Origin: Flavobacterium psychrophilum
Lineage (GTDB): Bacteria > Bacteroidota > Bacteroidia > Flavobacteriales > Flavobacteriaceae
Reading direction: 5' to 3'
DNA: 64,000 nucleotides
NCBI GenBank assembly: GCA_945890865.1
Contig: CAMDDB010000004.1
Span: 124,001 to 188,000 of the forward strand
Notes under the pieces: generated by a model
The model's input: only the letters and a program-made list of their open reading frames with translations
The model's database searches: none
What the model was told of the DNA's origin: nothing
Position numbers and translations under genes: made by a program
Shown: positions 5,139 to 15,800 of the stretch, piece after piece
How the letters are laid out: the number at the start of each line of letters is the position of its first letter
Position numbering within the stretch: the stretch's first letter is position 1

Positions 5139-7427
5139 ATGAAGCGTATTTTATTTGTTTGTTTATTCGGCGTATTTAGCTGCTTTTCTTTCGGACAAGA
5201 ATTTTTAAAAGGGTCTGATTTGAGTCAGGTCAGAGCCGCTCAATTTTCGGAGGCCGAAATCGCACAAATTAGGAAAGAACTCAAAGCCAACCAAATGACT
5301 ATAGAACAAGCAGAACCCTTGGCCTTGGCCAAAGGGATGTCCGCATCGGAATTCACACAGTTAAAAGTTAGATTACAATCTAATGGTGCTGTGCCTACAG
5401 AAGTCAAAGAAGAACAAAAAAAAGGCGCTGGAACTACCCAAGAAGGTAGTGTATTGGCTGCAAAAAATAGTGTTGTTTTTGGGTCTGAATTGTTTACTTC
5501 CAAAAGTTTATCGTTTGAACCCAATCAAAACATGCCAACGCCTCCTAACTATGTTTTAGGGCCTGGGGATCAATTGGATATTAATGTATATGGGGTGCAA
5601 CAATTTGGCTATTCGGCTACTATTTCAAAAAATGGTACCGTAAACATTCCAAATGTTGGTGAAGTATTTTTAAGCGGACTCGCTTTTGAAGCCGCAAAAA
5701 ATAAACTTCAAAAACAAATCGGAAGAATATACAGCACATTGGCTTCAAACGGAAGTAAGTTGTCGGTTAGTGTTTCTAATTACAGAACTATTTTAGTAAC
5801 AATAATTGGCGCACAACAACCGGGTAATTACAGACTAAGTGCCATGAGTTCGGTTTACAATGCCTTGCATCTAGCCGGTGGGCCTAGCGACATAGGAAGT
5901 TACCGAAAAATCGAATTGATTCGAAACAACAAAGTGATTCGCACGATAGATTTGTACCGCTTTTTAACCAGAGGGGATCAAAGCGACAATGTATCATTAA
6001 CCGATAACGATGTGATTCGTATTCCAAGTTACGACGGAAGAATCACGCTAGAGGGCGAAATCAAACGCCCTGGTATTTTTGAAGTAATAACCGGTGAAAA
6101 TTTACAAAACGTGATCAATTATGCTTCGGGCTTTACCGAAAATGCGTATAAAAACAGAATTTTAGTCAAGCAAAAAACAAATACCGAATTAAAAGTTACC
6201 GATTTAAATGAAACCACTTTTGGAGCGTATGTCCCTAAAGCCGGAGATTTGATAAGTGTAGACAAGATATTAGACCGTTACGAAAATAGAGTACAAATCA
6301 AAGGGGCAGTGTACCGTCCGGGAGAATACAGTTTGCCGCTATCCGGCACCATGACCATCAAGGATTTGGTATTGAAAGCCGACGGTGTCGCTGAAAATGT
6401 ATTTTTAAGCAAAGCTTCGCTGGTACGTCAAAAGGAAGATTTGACCAAAGAATACATCAGCTTCAATTTACAAGCGGCACTAAACGGAGAGGCATCCGCC
6501 AACATGACGCTTCAAAAAGAAGACATTGTAATGGTATTCTACAACCAAGAATTACTAGACAGCTATCAAGTTTCTATCGACGGAGAAGTGCGCAAACCAG
6601 GTGCTTTCACCTATGTATCAGGCATGACCTTATATGATTTGTTGTTAGAATCTGAATATTTTACAGACCTAGCCGCAAGTACGGTTACTGTGTTTCGTAA
6701 TAAAAAAGATACCGCATACAAGCCGAACGATCAAGAAAAAATAGTTTCGTTTAATCTAACCATCGATCCAAAAAATCCAGAGGCGGCAGCAACATTCCTT
6801 ATGGAAGCGCAAGACAGAGTAGTAGTGCGTCGCATTGTAACTTTTGAAACACCACAGATGATTAATGTAGCGGGAGAAGTATTATACCCAGGAGGTTATG
6901 CTATTGTGAAGAAAGAGGAGCGCGTCTTGGACTTTATTCAGAGAGCTGGCGGCCTAACCGATGAAGCCGACATGGGTGCCATTAGAGTGGTTCGTAATGG
7001 ATTAAACATTCCGATTGATTGGAAAGCCATCAACCGAAACCCAAATCGCGCGCGTAACTTGGTTTTGCAACCGGGTGATGCCGTACAAATTCCAAATAAA
7101 AGTTATACCGTAACTATTTCTGGAAGTGTAATGTTCATCACTGAAGTACCATATAAAAAAGGAAAAGGCGTTAAATATTACATCAACAATTCAGGAGGAA
7201 CTACAGAGAGAGGTTGGTTGAAAAAAGTGTATGTTGTGCACGCCAACGGTTCGGCGAGTACCTGTGGTTCGTTTTTTGGCATTCGAAATTATCCAAAAGT
7301 ATTACCGGGTAGTAAAATCATCGTTCCTATGAAACCGGAAAAACAAAAAACCAGTACAGGTGAAATTGTTGGAATTTCAAGTGTATTGGCCAGTTTAGCT
7401 GGAATACTACTAGCTGTATTTAGATAA
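5139..7427 (+). CDS. Polysaccharide export protein with multiple SLBB domains (Wza-like)
   Basis: 762 residues from the ATG at 5139. This start is chosen because it begins a typical signal peptide (MKRILFVCLFGVFSCFSFGQ) and lies just after a good -7 box; the open frame extends 22 codons further up, across the promoter. After the signal comes a Poly_export domain (about 130-210, YVLGPGDQLDINVYG). Six SLBB-like units follow, each opening with a V-x-I-x-G-x-V-x-x-P-G pattern (for example ITLEGEIKRPGIF, VQIKGAVYRPGEY and VSIDGEVRKPGAF). A C-terminal hydrophobic helix (VLASLAGILLAVF) may cross the outer membrane. The protein is longer than E. coli Wza (about 380 residues) because of the extra SLBB units, as is usual in Bacteroidota. 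Its role is probably the outer-membrane channel for capsule or exopolysaccharide, working with the Wzz-like protein. Confidence 0.9.
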   Translation: MKRILFVCLFGVFSCFSFGQEFLKGSDLSQVRAAQFSEAEIAQIRKELKANQMTIEQAEPLALAKGMSASEFTQLKVRLQSNGAVPTEVKEEQKKGAGTTQEGSVLAAKNSVVFGSELFTSKSLSFEPNQNMPTPPNYVLGPGDQLDINVYGVQQFGYSATISKNGTVNIPNVGEVFLSGLAFEAAKNKLQKQIGRIYSTLASNGSKLSVSVSNYRTILVTIIGAQQPGNYRLSAMSSVYNALHLAGGPSDIGSYRKIELIRNNKVIRTIDLYRFLTRGDQSDNVSLTDNDVIRIPSYDGRITLEGEIKRPGIFEVITGENLQNVINYASGFTENAYKNRILVKQKTNTELKVTDLNETTFGAYVPKAGDLISVDKILDRYENRVQIKGAVYRPGEYSLPLSGTMTIKDLVLKADGVAENVFLSKASLVRQKEDLTKEYISFNLQAALNGEASANMTLQKEDIVMVFYNQELLDSYQVSIDGEVRKPGAFTYVSGMTLYDLLLESEYFTDLAASTVTVFRNKKDTAYKPNDQEKIVSFNLTIDPKNPEAAATFLMEAQDRVVVRRIVTFETPQMINVAGEVLYPGGYAIVKKEERVLDFIQRAGGLTDEADMGAIRVVRNGLNIPIDWKAINRNPNRARNLVLQPGDAVQIPNKSYTVTISGSVMFITEVPYKKGKGVKYYINNSGGTTERGWLKKVYVVHANGSASTCGSFFGIRNYPKVLPGSKIIVPMKPEKQKTSTGEIVGISSVLASLAGILLAVFR

Positions 7428-7429
7428 AA

Positions 7430-7460
7430 AAAAGTCCCGATAGTATCGGGACTTTTTTTT
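7430..7460. terminator. Bidirectional terminator between convergent genes
   Basis: A perfect stem GTCCCGATA / TATCGGGAC with a one-base loop, flanked by A-run and T-run on both sides. It lies between the converging export gene (stop 7427) and the UDP-glucose dehydrogenase gene (stop 7475) and should stop transcription from both. Confidence 0.92.
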
Positions 7461-7474
7461 ATGACTACTCTTGC

Positions 7475-8866
7475 TTATTTTCCAATAGCGCGATACACAA
7501 ATCCTATTTGCTCTAAAGCTTTTTGATCTAAAATATTACGACCGTCAAAGACAAACGCGGGTTTTAACATGGCGTCGTAAATTTTTTGCCAATCATAGGA
7601 TTTGAATTCGTCCCACTCGGTCAACACAGCAACCGCATGCGCCCCATTACAGGCATCGTAAGGATTTTGATAGGCGGTCAATTGCTTTTGATTTTCCGCT
7701 TCCGATCTTGAATTTAAATAATTGAGATCGGACCACATTTGTGCTGGTTTCACTTTTGGATCATACACCGCAATAACCGCTTGTTCATTTAACAAATCAT
7801 CGGCCACATAAATGGCTGCTGATTCACGGGTATCGTTGGTATCTTTTTTGAAGGCCCAACCCAGAAACGCAATTTTTTTACCCGCAACGGTATTGTATAA
7901 GGTTGATATGATATTTTTTGCAAATCGTCTCTTTTGATGGTCGTTCATGAGTATGACTTGTTCCCAATAGGTGGCCACTTCATCCAATCCATAAGACTTG
8001 GCAATATAGACCAAGTTCAAAATATCTTTTTGAAAACAAGAACCTCCAAAACCAACCGATGCTTTTAAAAATTTTGGTCCAATTCTACTGTCTAATCCAA
8101 TGGCTTGTGCCACTTCATTGACATCGGCACCCGTTTTTTCACACAATTCGCTTAAGGCATTGATAGAAGAAACGCGTTGCGCTAAAAAGGCATTGGCGGT
8201 TAATTTTGACAATTCCGAAGACCATAAATTGGTCGTTAAAATTTTATCCATCGGGACCCAATTGGAATAAATTTCCACTAAAGATTGAATGGCTTGTTGT
8301 CCTTCAGGCGTGGTGTCGCCACCAATCAATACCCGGTCGGGTTGAAATAAATCGGCTACGGCGGTTCCTTCAGCTAAAAACTCGGGATTGGATAATATTT
8401 GATACCGCACACCGTTGCCGGTATTGGTTAATATTTCTTTAATGGCACTGGCGGTTCGCACCGGAAGTGTTGATTTTTCCACTACAATTTTATCCGACTT
8501 GGCTACTTTGGCAATTTGACGGGCACACAATTCAATGTATTTTAAATCGGCCGCCATCCCTTTTCCTGCACCATACGTTTTAGTGGGTGTGTTTACTGAA
8601 ATAAAGATCATTTCAGCTTCATCTATTGCTTTTTCGACATCCGTGGAAAAAAATAAATTGCTACCTCTCGCTTCTTTTACTACTTCGGCTAAACCTGGCT
8701 CGTAGATAGGCAGATCTTCATCATTAGCACTGTTCCATGCGTTGATGCGTTGTTCATTAACATCCACAACAGTTACTTTAATGTGCGGACACTTTTGTGC
8801 GATGACAGCCATAGTGGGTCCTCCCACATATCCGGCTCCAATACAGCAAATATTTTTAATTGTCAT
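7475..8866 (-). CDS. ugd: UDP-glucose 6-dehydrogenase
   Basis: 463 residues from the ATG at 8866. It oxidises UDP-glucose to UDP-glucuronate with two NAD, supplying acidic sugar for capsule or exopolysaccharide. An N-terminal Rossmann motif [11 protein letters not shown] (residues 8-18) and an acidic strand end VVDVN are followed by [10 protein letters not shown] with the catalytic cysteine at residue 267, then the C-terminal domain with [17 protein letters not shown]. The longer form of about 470 residues with an insert is like the eukaryotic-type enzyme found in Bacteroidota. A promoter with both boxes (8886-8917) lies 20 nt upstream of 8866, and the alternative upstream ATG at 8896 falls inside it. 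Confidence 0.9.
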   Translation of the reverse strand: MTIKNICCIGAGYVGGPTMAVIAQKCPHIKVTVVDVNEQRINAWNSANDEDLPIYEPGLAEVVKEARGSNLFFSTDVEKAIDEAEMIFISVNTPTKTYGAGKGMAADLKYIELCARQIAKVAKSDKIVVEKSTLPVRTASAIKEILTNTGNGVRYQILSNPEFLAEGTAVADLFQPDRVLIGGDTTPEGQQAIQSLVEIYSNWVPMDKILTTNLWSSELSKLTANAFLAQRVSSINALSELCEKTGADVNEVAQAIGLDSRIGPKFLKASVGFGGSCFQKDILNLVYIAKSYGLDEVATYWEQVILMNDHQKRRFAKNIISTLYNTVAGKKIAFLGWAFKKDTNDTRESAAIYVADDLLNEQAVIAVYDPKVKPAQMWSDLNYLNSRSEAENQKQLTAYQNPYDACNGAHAVAVLTEWDEFKSYDWQKIYDAMLKPAFVFDGRNILDQKALEQIGFVYRAIGK

Positions 8867-8885
8867 TTTCTTTACTTTTGGTGTG

Positions 8886-8917
8886 CAAAAATACAAAATA
8901 ATCCCTGCTTATTTCAA
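8886..8917 (-). promoter_or_regulatory. Promoter of ugd
   Basis: On the minus strand TTG (8915-8917), 21 nt, and TATTTTTG (8886-8893) give both boxes of the Bacteroidota consensus. They place the transcription start about 15 nt before the ATG at 8866 and rule out the upstream ATG at 8896. Confidence 0.75.
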
Positions 8918-9020
8918 CCTTAGGAATAAAATAACTGGACACTTAAAAAACAACCAAACTAGAACTAGAGCACAATTAAAACTGTTCGGGTGTTATTTAA
9001 AATATAAATCCAAAATAAAA

Positions 9021-9050
9021 AACCCTGAAAAGCTCAAGCGCTTTTCAGGG
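9021..9050 (-). terminator. Terminator of the outer-membrane protein gene
   Basis: An 11-bp stem CCCTGAAAAGC / GCTTTTCAGGG with a 6-nt loop, followed on the minus strand by TTTTTTATTTTG. It is 33 nt after the stop at 9083. Confidence 0.88.
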
Positions 9051-9082
9051 TGATTATAGATGAATCGTCTTGAATGTAACGA

Positions 9083-9646
9083 TTATAAATTAAAATACAA
9101 TTCTAATGAATGTTGGATCATGTTGTTCCCAACGGTGTTTTGTTCGGATGCAAATTTCCCTAATGTTTGTAGTCTAATTCCGTAGATGTCATTGATTTGA
9201 TATCCAATAGAAAGACCCGTGTTTACACTTTGGTTAGGGGTACTATCGGTCCATGAAGCTCCCAAACCAACTAGCGGTTCAAGAGAATATTTACTTGGCA
9301 ATTTCAACCAATTTGCAACATTGTAACGGGCATTTAAATCGACACCAAAATACGCCATATTTACAGCAATACTTTCTCCATTTTGTAGTACATCTTTATC
9401 TAATCTGTTCAATGAAAACTCTGAAGACACTGAAAATTTAGAATTATAAAAATATTGAGCTGATAATTTAGAAACCCCCAAGGTTGCATTCCAATTGGAT
9501 ACGTTTACAAAATTATTGTCCATTCTATTGGTATTATCAATAAAGTTTGCCCCTACTCCGATAACCCATTTTGATTGTTTTTTTGTTTCTTGAGCAAAAG
9601 TAACTGATGCTACCATTAAAAATGCTAAGACTACTACTTTTTTCAT
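9083..9646 (-). CDS. Outer-membrane beta-barrel protein of unknown function
   Basis: 187 residues. A signal peptide (MKKVVVLAFLMVASVTFAQ) is followed by alternating hydrophobic/polar strands (WVIGVGANFID, NATLGVSKLSAQYFY, FSVSSEFSLNRL, AVNMAYFGVDLNARYNV, LEPLVGLGASWTD, NTGLSIGYQIN and YGIRLQTLGKF). It ends in a strand with terminal aromatic and leucine residues (HSLELYFNL), as expected for a barrel inserted by the BAM complex. The size and strand count suggest an eight-stranded OmpW/OmpA-like barrel without an OmpA C-terminal domain. It stands alone between a terminator and a 208-bp divergent spacer, so it looks monocistronic. No substrate or partner can be named. Confidence 0.75.
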   Translation of the reverse strand: MKKVVVLAFLMVASVTFAQETKKQSKWVIGVGANFIDNTNRMDNNFVNVSNWNATLGVSKLSAQYFYNSKFSVSSEFSLNRLDKDVLQNGESIAVNMAYFGVDLNARYNVANWLKLPSKYSLEPLVGLGASWTDSTPNQSVNTGLSIGYQINDIYGIRLQTLGKFASEQNTVGNNMIQHSLELYFNL

Positions 9647-9805
9647 TTTACTATTCGTTTAGTGATTAGGACGCTAATTTAATAAAAAAAATTAATTCTA
9701 CCTTAATTTTATTAAAATTCTATACTTTTTTTTAAATAAATGCGTTCCTTTAAAATAAAAATATACTGTTTCATCCTTAACTAAAATAAATAAAATAATT
9801 CAAAA

Positions 9806-9832
9806 TTGCTACTTTGTTTTTTTGTAAATTTG
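9806..9832 (+). promoter_or_regulatory. Promoter of the giant adhesin gene
   Basis: TTG (9806-9808), 16 nt, and TAAATTTG (9825-9832). The -7 box is perfect and the spacing is one base shorter than usual. Transcription should start about 15 nt before the TTG start codon at 9855. Confidence 0.6.
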
Positions 9833-9854
9833 CAATTGATTAATACCGACGCAA

Positions 9855-12800
9855 TTGATTAAATTAGTAAAAAAATCCCTGTTCGTCCTTATTTTTTTTC
9901 TGGTACCTGTACTAACACTTCAGGCAGAAACCTCCTTATTACTCACTAGTTTCACAGCCAATCCTGCTGCTGTGAACGGCACGGTTACAATTTGCCAAGG
10001 TCAATCGATTACTTATACCAACACTTCAACAAATGTGGGGCCTAGCCCAACATACGCTTGGTCTTTTCCTGGTGGAAATAGTACGTTCGCTAATTCGGTA
10101 GGACCGCACACCATAACGTATGCTACAGCTGGGAATTACACCACTATATTGTCAGTCAATGGTGTAAGTAGTAGTGTGAATGTGGTGGTAACAGCATCCA
10201 GTCCGAGTACTCCTCTGTTATCCATAACCCCTAATTTAGGTTGGGTAGTTGCTACCTTCAATAATGCCAATTATTTCAATTTTTGCGCGGATGGCTCTAC
10301 AGGTGGGTTATTCTTTTTTTCCACCAATTCAACGAACACCAATTCTACCTCGCAACATATTATTGATTGGGGAGATGGGTCTCCAGTTTCAACCTATACT
10401 ACTTCAAATGTTCTGGATGAATTTCACGCCTATGCTGCTAATGGAATTTTCCAAATTACCTATACTGTATTGTTAAATTCTGGCTGTAGCTCAACTAGAA
10501 CCTATAATGTATTTATTGGGGCAAACCCTTCTGCTTCAATTATAAACAATGGGGTGCCCGTACTTTGTAATCCTGGAAGTGTACAATATTCTATAATTCC
10601 GGGTGGGCAAAATACACCGGGTACGATTTATAGTTTTCAAGTAAATGATAATACTCCGCCTCAAATTTTTACACATGCCCAAGTTACAAGTCCCGGCTTT
10701 TTTGTGACGCATGTTTTTAATACCATTTCATGTTCTACGAGTTCAAATATCAATGGTACTGTATATCCTAATTCATTTCAAGCATCTATCACAGTGTCCA
10801 ATCCCTGTGGAACAAGTTCAAGTGCTATAGGTCCGATAAACATTCAATCCAAGCCCATAGCTTCCATATTAGCAAACCCTTCTAATAGTCAGATTTGTGT
10901 TAATACAGCTGTACTTTTTACAGATACAACTACTCCAGGAACAAATATTGGATCAAGTCCCACTTTTACCTGTTCTCAAACCTATAAAAGATATTGGCAA
11001 ATTACAGGGCCAGCAGGATTGTTAAGCTCAGGCGCTTCGGGGGTACTTGCAGCCAATCCTTATGTAACTGTTGTAGGAAATTTAGGTTTCAATGGTACTT
11101 TTCCAAACAATCCATCCATTTGGACATCGACGGCCACTAACACTTTAAATATTACATTTAATACCCCTGGAACGTATTCGATTACAATCTTTACTTCTGG
11201 TGCAAACAACTGCGGAATCACTTCCGAAACCAAAACCATCTGTGTCAATCCGGAAGTTATTGCCGATTTCACGGCAAGTGCCACAACAGGTTGTGTACCT
11301 ACAACCGTAACTTTAGATAATTTATCGAGCCTGCCGGGTTGTTCCAATACCAATGTGTATAGTTGGCAAGTAACCCCTTCGAATCCTGATAATTGTCCGA
11401 GTGCTACTACCCCTGGTTCGAGTTTTACTTCTGGAAACGCAACTTCATTTGAACCTGAAATCACATTTACGAGTGCAGGAGTGTATATCGTTCAATTGAC
11501 CACTTCGTTGCAAAATGCCATTGCGGGTACGTTGTGCCAACCTGATGTAAAAACACGCACCATTACTATCAAAGATAAACCCCGAACAACACTTACTCCA
11601 CAAACCATTTGTGAAGGTTCTACTATTACATTAAACCCAACCGTTTTCAATTGTTATGCCACGCAAGCGGTAACGTATTTATGGGATTTTGGAAGTAATC
11701 CACCTGCATCTATTTCCAGTACAACGGCCGCTAACCCCACCGTTACTTTTGCTACCGCTGGAACTTACACATACACCTTGACACTAACTAACGAATGTGG
11801 AAGCAATACATTTACAAGTAGCATAGTTGTAAATCCAGCAGTACAAATAACTGCCTCTGGACCTTCAGCAACGTGTTTGAATACCGCAATTCCATTGTCA
11901 GGTTCGATAACTGGAGCTACCACATTGGGCACTTGGACCGCTTCTATTACGGGTGGAACTTTTACACCCAATTCAACAACTTTATCCCCCACGTATACCC
12001 CTCCCGCAAATTATACCGGTACCATAACATTTACACTAACTTCAGCCGATCCTGCGGGTCCTTGTCCTGCAAGAACTATAACATTTCCGGTAATAGTTAA
12101 TGCACAAGCTACTGCCGAAGCAGGAACATACAATCCTGTTTGTCAAAATGGTTCGATTCAATTGAACGGAAATGTTGGCGGTGCCGCTTCTTCCGGAAGC
12201 TGGACTTCTTCAAATGGAGGAACATTTTCGGATCTAAATAGTTTGACCAGTACCTTTACTCCGTCGTCGGGATTTACCGGTACGGTAGTATTAACATTAA
12301 CAACCAATGACCCCCCGGGCCCGTGTAATCCAGAATCAGATACGGTAACAATTACCGTGATTCCTACCCCAACTATCAATACCATTTCTAATGTAGTTGT
12401 TTGTCAGGGTGGAAGTGTTGGACCTATTTCTTTTTCAGGAACGAGTGCAACAAATTATTCTTGGACGAATAGCAATCCCTTAATCGGACTTGTAGCTTCA
12501 GGAACCACCGCAATTAGTTTTACAGCTACAAACACTGGAACTTTACCTATTTCTGGAACCATAACAGTTACACCATTTAATACTAGTGGGACTACTTCAT
12601 GTCCAGGTACACCGACTACTTTTACAATAACTGTCAATCCTAGAGGACAAGTTAATACCATTCCAGGACAAGTTGTTTGTAATGGCGATTCTGTAACAAT
12701 AGCAAATTTTTCAACTAATAATACTGGAGGAACTACTACCTATGCATGGACTAGTAGTAATGCTGCTGTAGGATTAACGACCCCAGGAAGTGGGAACCTA

Positions 12801-15800
12801 CCTGTTTTTACTGCAATTAATAATACTAGTGCTCCTATAAGTACTACAATTACAGTTACGCCTACTTTTGAAAATGGAGGTGTAAGTTGTACGGGTACGA
12901 CTAAAACAATTACGATTACAGTAAATCCAACAGCACAAGTAGCACAACCCAACAATGTTGTACTTTGTGCCGGTACCGCAGCAACGGCAATTCCTTTTGC
13001 TACAACAACTACCGGCGGAACTACTACTTACAATTGGACAAACAATACAACCGGAATTGGTTTAAATGGCTCGGGCACCGGAACTCTTCCCGTTTTTACA
13101 CCAATAAACAACACTAGTAGTCCAATCGTAGCGACAATTACAGTAACCCCAACTTTTTCAAACGGGGGAACAAATTGTACCGGTCCTTCTAAAACATTTA
13201 CCCTAACCATTAATCCGGTAGGGCAAGTCAATACAGTAACAAATAGTACTGTATGCAATGGCGATACGATACCTTCCGTGCTTTTTTCAACCAATAATTC
13301 GGGAGGGACTACTACTTATAACTGGACCAATTCCAATACATCCATCGGATTAGTTGCTTCCGGCTCAGGCAATATTGCTTCATTTATTGCAACAAACTCA
13401 GGAAATTCTCCAGTTGTTGCTACTATAACAGTTACCCCAATATTTACTAATACAAACAATTGTAGTGGTACTCCTATTACTTTTACAATTACAGTAAATC
13501 CTGCAGCAAAAGTATCTACCGTTACTAATAAAACAATCTGTAACGGCAACACATTGGCAGCTATAAATTTTGCTACAACAAACACCGGTGGAACTATCTC
13601 TTATTCTTGGACCAATGACACGCCTGGTATTGGATTAGTTGCAACTGGAACCGGAAATATACCTTCTTTTTCTGCCACCAATACTGGAACAAGTCCTGTC
13701 GTTGCAACGATACAAGTTACTCCAAGTTACACCAATAACGGTGTAAGCTGTTCTGGAACGGCTACAACCTTTACGATAACCGTAAATCCAACAGCCCAAG
13801 TAAATGCAATTGCAAATCAAATTTTATGTAATGGCACCAATACAACTGCTGTTGTTTTTTCAACCAATACAACTGGAGGAACCACCACATATAGTTGGAC
13901 CAATTCCAATACTGCAATTGGATTACCGGCATCGGGCACTGGGAACATTAATGCTTTCAATGTTACAAATGCAACGGCAAGTCCAATCACTGCAACTATA
14001 ACCGTTACCCCCTCTTTTTCCAATGGTACTCCGGCTTGTTCTGGGCCCACACAAACCTTTACCATCACGGTAAACCCTAGTCCGGTAATTAGCTTCTCTC
14101 CAAATAATCAAGCCATTTGTTCGGGGGCTACTTCTGCTTTAGTGAACCTAAGCAGTACCACTTCTGGTGCTACTTTTTCATGGACTGCCGTGCAACCTGC
14201 CGGAATTACAGGTGTAATCACTTCCGGAACCAATACCATTCCTGTCCAAACATTAGTCAATTCTACCAATGCACCCATTACTATAACCTATACCGCAGTA
14301 GCCGCTACTAACGATGCTTCTGCTTGTGCGGGGAGTACCTTCAATTATTCTATTATCGTTAATCCAAGACCTAGCATTACCGAAAGTTTTGCCAATGCAA
14401 TTTGTAGTGGTGGTGCCTTTTCAATAATACCTACTAGTTCAACTTTAAATAATATCCCTTCTGGAACTACTTATTCTTGGAGTGCACCGGTAGTAACGAA
14501 TGGTCTTTCAGGTGGTGCAAGTGGAACCAATCAAACTACAATTGGTGGCACATTAATCAATCCAACCAATGCTGTACAAACAGCTACGTATACGGTAACA
14601 CCTGTTTTTACTAGTTGTTCGGGAACTGCTTTTACAGTAGTAATTAGTGTGAATCCAAAACCTGTAATTGCAAACGTAGTTCCGGCTGCTATTTGTTCGG
14701 ATGCTGCTTTTACAGTTACACCAACCAATGGTAGTGGAAATATCGTACCAACTGGCACAACCTATACGTGGACCATTAGTTCCAATACCAATATCACAGG
14801 AGCAAGCGCTTCTTCAGCTAGTGCAATTACAACCATTAGTCAAACATTAACCAATACCTCTACTTCGGCTCAAACTATTATCTATACCGTTACACCAACT
14901 TCGGGTGATACCGGTAATTGTGTGGGAAGTACGTTTACAATAACCGTTGTAGTCAATCCAAAACCTCTTGTGGTAGGTGCCATCCGAACCATTTGTTCGG
15001 GAACTGCTTTTTCGGCTACGCCAACTAACGGAAGTGGATCTCTAGTGCCTAGTGGTACAACCTATACTTGGACAACTCCTGTGAGCACTCCTGTAGGAGC
15101 TATAACAGGTGGCACTGCTCAAGTTACCGGCACAACAACTATTAGTCAAACTTTAACCAACACCACAACTGCGCCTGCAACCTTAGAATATACCGTAATA
15201 CCAACAGCTGGAACTTGTGTTGGTGTACCTTTTACCCTTACTGTAACGGTAAATCCAACACCAACAACCTTAGGACTTACCAATCAAACCTATTGTAATG
15301 GCGTTACTACAAGTCCGATTGTGTTTACCAATGGCGTATCGGGAACGACCTATGCCTGGACCAATTCTAATACGGCTATTGGATTAATTGCTGCTGGAAC
15401 GGGTAACATTCCGGTGTTTACACCTACCAATGGTGGTACAGCTCCTATAACTGCAACCCTCTCTGTTATTGCAACTGCTAATGGTTGTGCTAGAGTGGCT
15501 GAAACCTTTACCATCACGGTAAACCCTAGTCCGGTAATTAGCTTCTCTCCAAATAATCAAGCCATTTGTTCGGGGGCTACTTCTGCTTTAGTGAACCTAA
15601 GCAGTACCACCTCTGGTGCTACTTTTTCATGGACTGCCGTGCAACCTGCCGGAATTACAGGTGTAATCACTTCGGGAACCAATACCATTCCTGTCCAAAC
15701 ATTAGTCAATTCTACCAATGCACCCATTACTATAACCTATACCGCAGTAGCCGCTACTAACGATGCTTCTGCTTGTGCAGGGAGTACCTTCAATTATTCT

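Noticed and set aside
8867..8896. An ATG at 8896 as the start of the UDP-glucose dehydrogenase
   Set aside because: The extra ten codons contain the -7 promoter box, and the protein family begins near [10 protein letters not shown].
11060..14758. A series of valine-rich open frames of 60-134 codons antisense to the adhesin
   Set aside because: They arise from the threonine/asparagine-rich repeat codons of the adhesin read on the other strand; they repeat with the module period and have no start signals.
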